From NCBI GenBank assembly GCA_900546055.1, contig URBG01000016.1:1-31928 (forward strand): a stretch of 31,928 nt of DNA, written 5' to 3'. This document shows, one piece after another, positions 30,727 through 31,928 of this stretch. Numbering within the stretch: the stretch's first letter is position 1; the number at the start of each line of letters is the position of its first letter. The stretch comes from an uncultured Mycoplasmatota bacterium (GTDB taxonomy: Bacteria; Bacillota_I; Bacilli_A; RF39; UBA660). Made by a program: the position numbers and the translations under genes. Under the pieces are notes generated by a model that searched no databases, was not told the origin of the DNA, and saw only the letters and a program-made list of their open reading frames with translations.

Positions 30727-31796
30727 CATTTTATAGTATATGGATCAGAAGATGTACCTGAACCTAATAATTTAACATCCGCTTTTAAATAAATTACTGG
30801 CAGAATTTTATATCCATCTCTTGAACTCCAACAATTAAAGCCTCCGTTGGGATTTACAAGCCATGAACCATCAGGACCACCACAACCAGAAATTAACCAA
30901 AAATATAAAGAGCTTTTATATAAATAATTACTATTCCTACAATCCTCGCTAGCAGTTGAAGTTAAAACATCACAATTATCCATAGAATGTGCCTTCAAAT
31001 AATCAGATATATTAAGTAAACCAATATTCCCTTTCCATTTGTATTCTTTTTCTTTTTCTATAATCTCAGAAACATTAATTTTATATTTATTTACACTACC
31101 GACATTAAACCAATGCTCCTGAATATAAACTTTATCATCACTAATTGTTCCATAATATGTATTAGATAAATTCTTGCCAACATATTGTGTCGCATTTAAA
31201 TAAGCATTAATATAGGCATCCGAGTCTGGTAAATTATATTTACCGGTTCCCCCTCTAGGAATTTGTGAAAGCTTTACTCCATCTTTACTATATAAGCTAT
31301 CTTTACCAGCCCAAATATCACATCCTATATAAGCTGATTCTGTTGGCTTATAGCAATAATCTGCACTATCCGCACTATACCTCGTATTTTGAACAGAATT
31401 TGCTGGCGAAGAAAATTCACCGTTATTATAAGCTAAATCATATCCTACATCAAACGATATACCTACACCTTCCTCTTTTACTATCTTAAGTGTATTATCA
31501 TTTTCAATAGCCACTATTCTAAAGTCTTGATTATTAAATTTTATATGATTATCTGGATTACTTCCTTTAAAAATATATCTGTTTTCCTCGTAAGTATCTA
31601 TATAAAGACCGTCGCCAGATGTTACCACTTTATTTTTAAGCTTTTCCAAAGTAACTAAATTATGAATATTACCCTTGGCAGTTAAAGTTAAATTTGTACT
31701 AAAAGCCGCATAGCCTACTGTCATTATTAATAACAAACAAATACTTATTCCAACTATTACTCTAACCTGTCTCTTATTTTTTTGTCGTCTTCTCAT
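30726..31796 (-). CDS. Secreted protein with a GYAAFST signal segment and a GSGTSSDPY-type C-terminus
   Basis: This 356-residue protein has a basic N-terminus and hydrophobic core (about residues 11-28) running into VGYAAFSTNLTLTAKGNI, the same kind of segment as in the TasA-like protein at 18670. The mature part starts with a block (FNNQDFRIVAIENDNTLKIV) of a type common in secreted proteins of uncultured gut Firmicutes, has several paired cysteines (YCYKP, GCDIW, NCDVL, DCRNS, GCGGP, NCWSS), and ends ILPVIYLKADVKLLGSGTSSDPYTIK in effect, a recurrent C-terminal motif. I cannot name its function; a surface location is likely. The stop is TGA. Confidence 0.7.
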   Translation of the reverse strand: MRRRQKNKRQVRVIVGISICLLLIMTVGYAAFSTNLTLTAKGNIHNLVTLEKLKNKVVTSGDGLYIDTYEENRYIFKGSNPDNHIKFNNQDFRIVAIENDNTLKIVKEEGVGISFDVGYDLAYNNGEFSSPANSVQNTRYSADSADYCYKPTESAYIGCDIWAGKDSLYSKDGVKLSQIPRGGTGKYNLPDSDAYINAYLNATQYVGKNLSNTYYGTISDDKVYIQEHWFNVGSVNKYKINVSEIIEKEKEYKWKGNIGLLNISDYLKAHSMDNCDVLTSTASEDCRNSNYLYKSSLYFWLISGCGGPDGSWLVNPNGGFNCWSSRDGYKILPVIYLKADVKLLGSGTSSDPYTIK

Positions 31797-31822
31797 TCTA
31801 TCAACTACTCTCTTACATTATG

Positions 31823-31851
31823 ATTATATCGAACATTTCGTTATAATTCAA
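31823..31851 (-). promoter_or_regulatory. Promoter of the large secreted protein gene
   Basis: The minus strand reads TTGAAT (31846-31851), 17 nt, TATAAT (31823-31828), about 27 nt before the start codon. Confidence 0.7.
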
Positions 31852-31928
31852 TTATATTGTTTTCTTATTATTATACTTTTTTATCGATTCTTTTTTGTCG
31901 ACTTTTAGCTATTTATAGTATACCCCCC

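Noticed and set aside
30726..30728. Possible Mycoplasma-like genetic code (TGA read as Trp)
   Set aside because: TGA stops the last gene within its terminator stem, just after the conserved DPYTIK end; tryptophan residues use TGG in the frames examined.
31265..31489. Plus-strand frame inside the large secreted protein gene
   Set aside because: His/Tyr/Leu-rich antisense reading with no start signals.
31914..31928. Run of C at the window end as a telomere or repeat
   Set aside because: Only six C residues; too short to support any element, and the window may simply end there.

Overview
The window is chromosomal DNA of a low-GC, AT-rich member of the Bacillota, most likely an uncultured gut Bacilli lineage (RF39/Erysipelotrichales-like; inferred from gene content, gene order and secreted protein types, not proven). 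The genetic code looks standard: the last gene ends in TGA inside its terminator stem, so TGA is not read as tryptophan here. The cell has a peptidoglycan wall (mraY, murD, class B PBP, mltG, two VanY-type carboxypeptidases, a serine-hydrolase lipoprotein) and keeps at least one sporulation-type wall hydrolase (spoIIP). Nearly all genes lie on the minus strand. The plus-strand genes are the vanY pair, a diacylglycerol-kinase-like gene and a small DUF2624-like gene. No tRNA, rRNA, IS element, prophage or CRISPR array was seen.

Layout. 1-1000: DUF975 membrane protein. 1012-3398: ruvX-yrzB-mltG-trmR, the same order as yrrK-yrzB-yrrL-yrrM in Bacillus subtilis. 3486-4139: PF06541-type membrane protein. 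4330-6163: tandem vanY paralogues on the plus strand. 6172-6713: a broken yqeG-type HAD phosphatase gene. 6780-10726: ruvA-ruvB-unknown-queA-miaA operon. 10845-15018: priA, fmt and two uncharacterised membrane proteins. 15103-17441: serine-hydrolase lipoprotein and trigger factor. 17458-21271: mraY, a TasA-like secreted protein, a HAD nucleotidase and murD. 21384-22343: diacylglycerol-kinase-like gene. 22372-23874: infC-rpmI-rplT with an attenuator-type leader. 24125-25863: rpmG-efp-coiled-coil protein. 25907-28030: class B PBP. 28098-29266: convergent DUF2624-like gene and nfo. 29315-30611: spoIIP and a YqxA-like gene. 30726-31796: a large secreted protein sharing its signal region with the TasA-like protein.

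Most striking points. (1) Ribosomal protein L20 carries a roughly 70-residue C-terminal extension ending in a Rho_N/SAP-like fold. (2) The infC leader shows a complete terminator/antiterminator switch, and infC appears to start at AUC. (3) The yqeG-type gene has both a frameshift and an in-frame stop, yet all four HAD motifs survive across the two frames. (4) Several promoters place the Shine-Dalgarno sequence almost at the transcription start (GGTGATAATATG directly after the -10 box). (5) Two secreted proteins share a GYAAF(S/A)T signal segment, one with a TasA/camelysin-like body. I saw no obvious new defence or mobile system; the window is mostly housekeeping DNA with lineage-specific additions.
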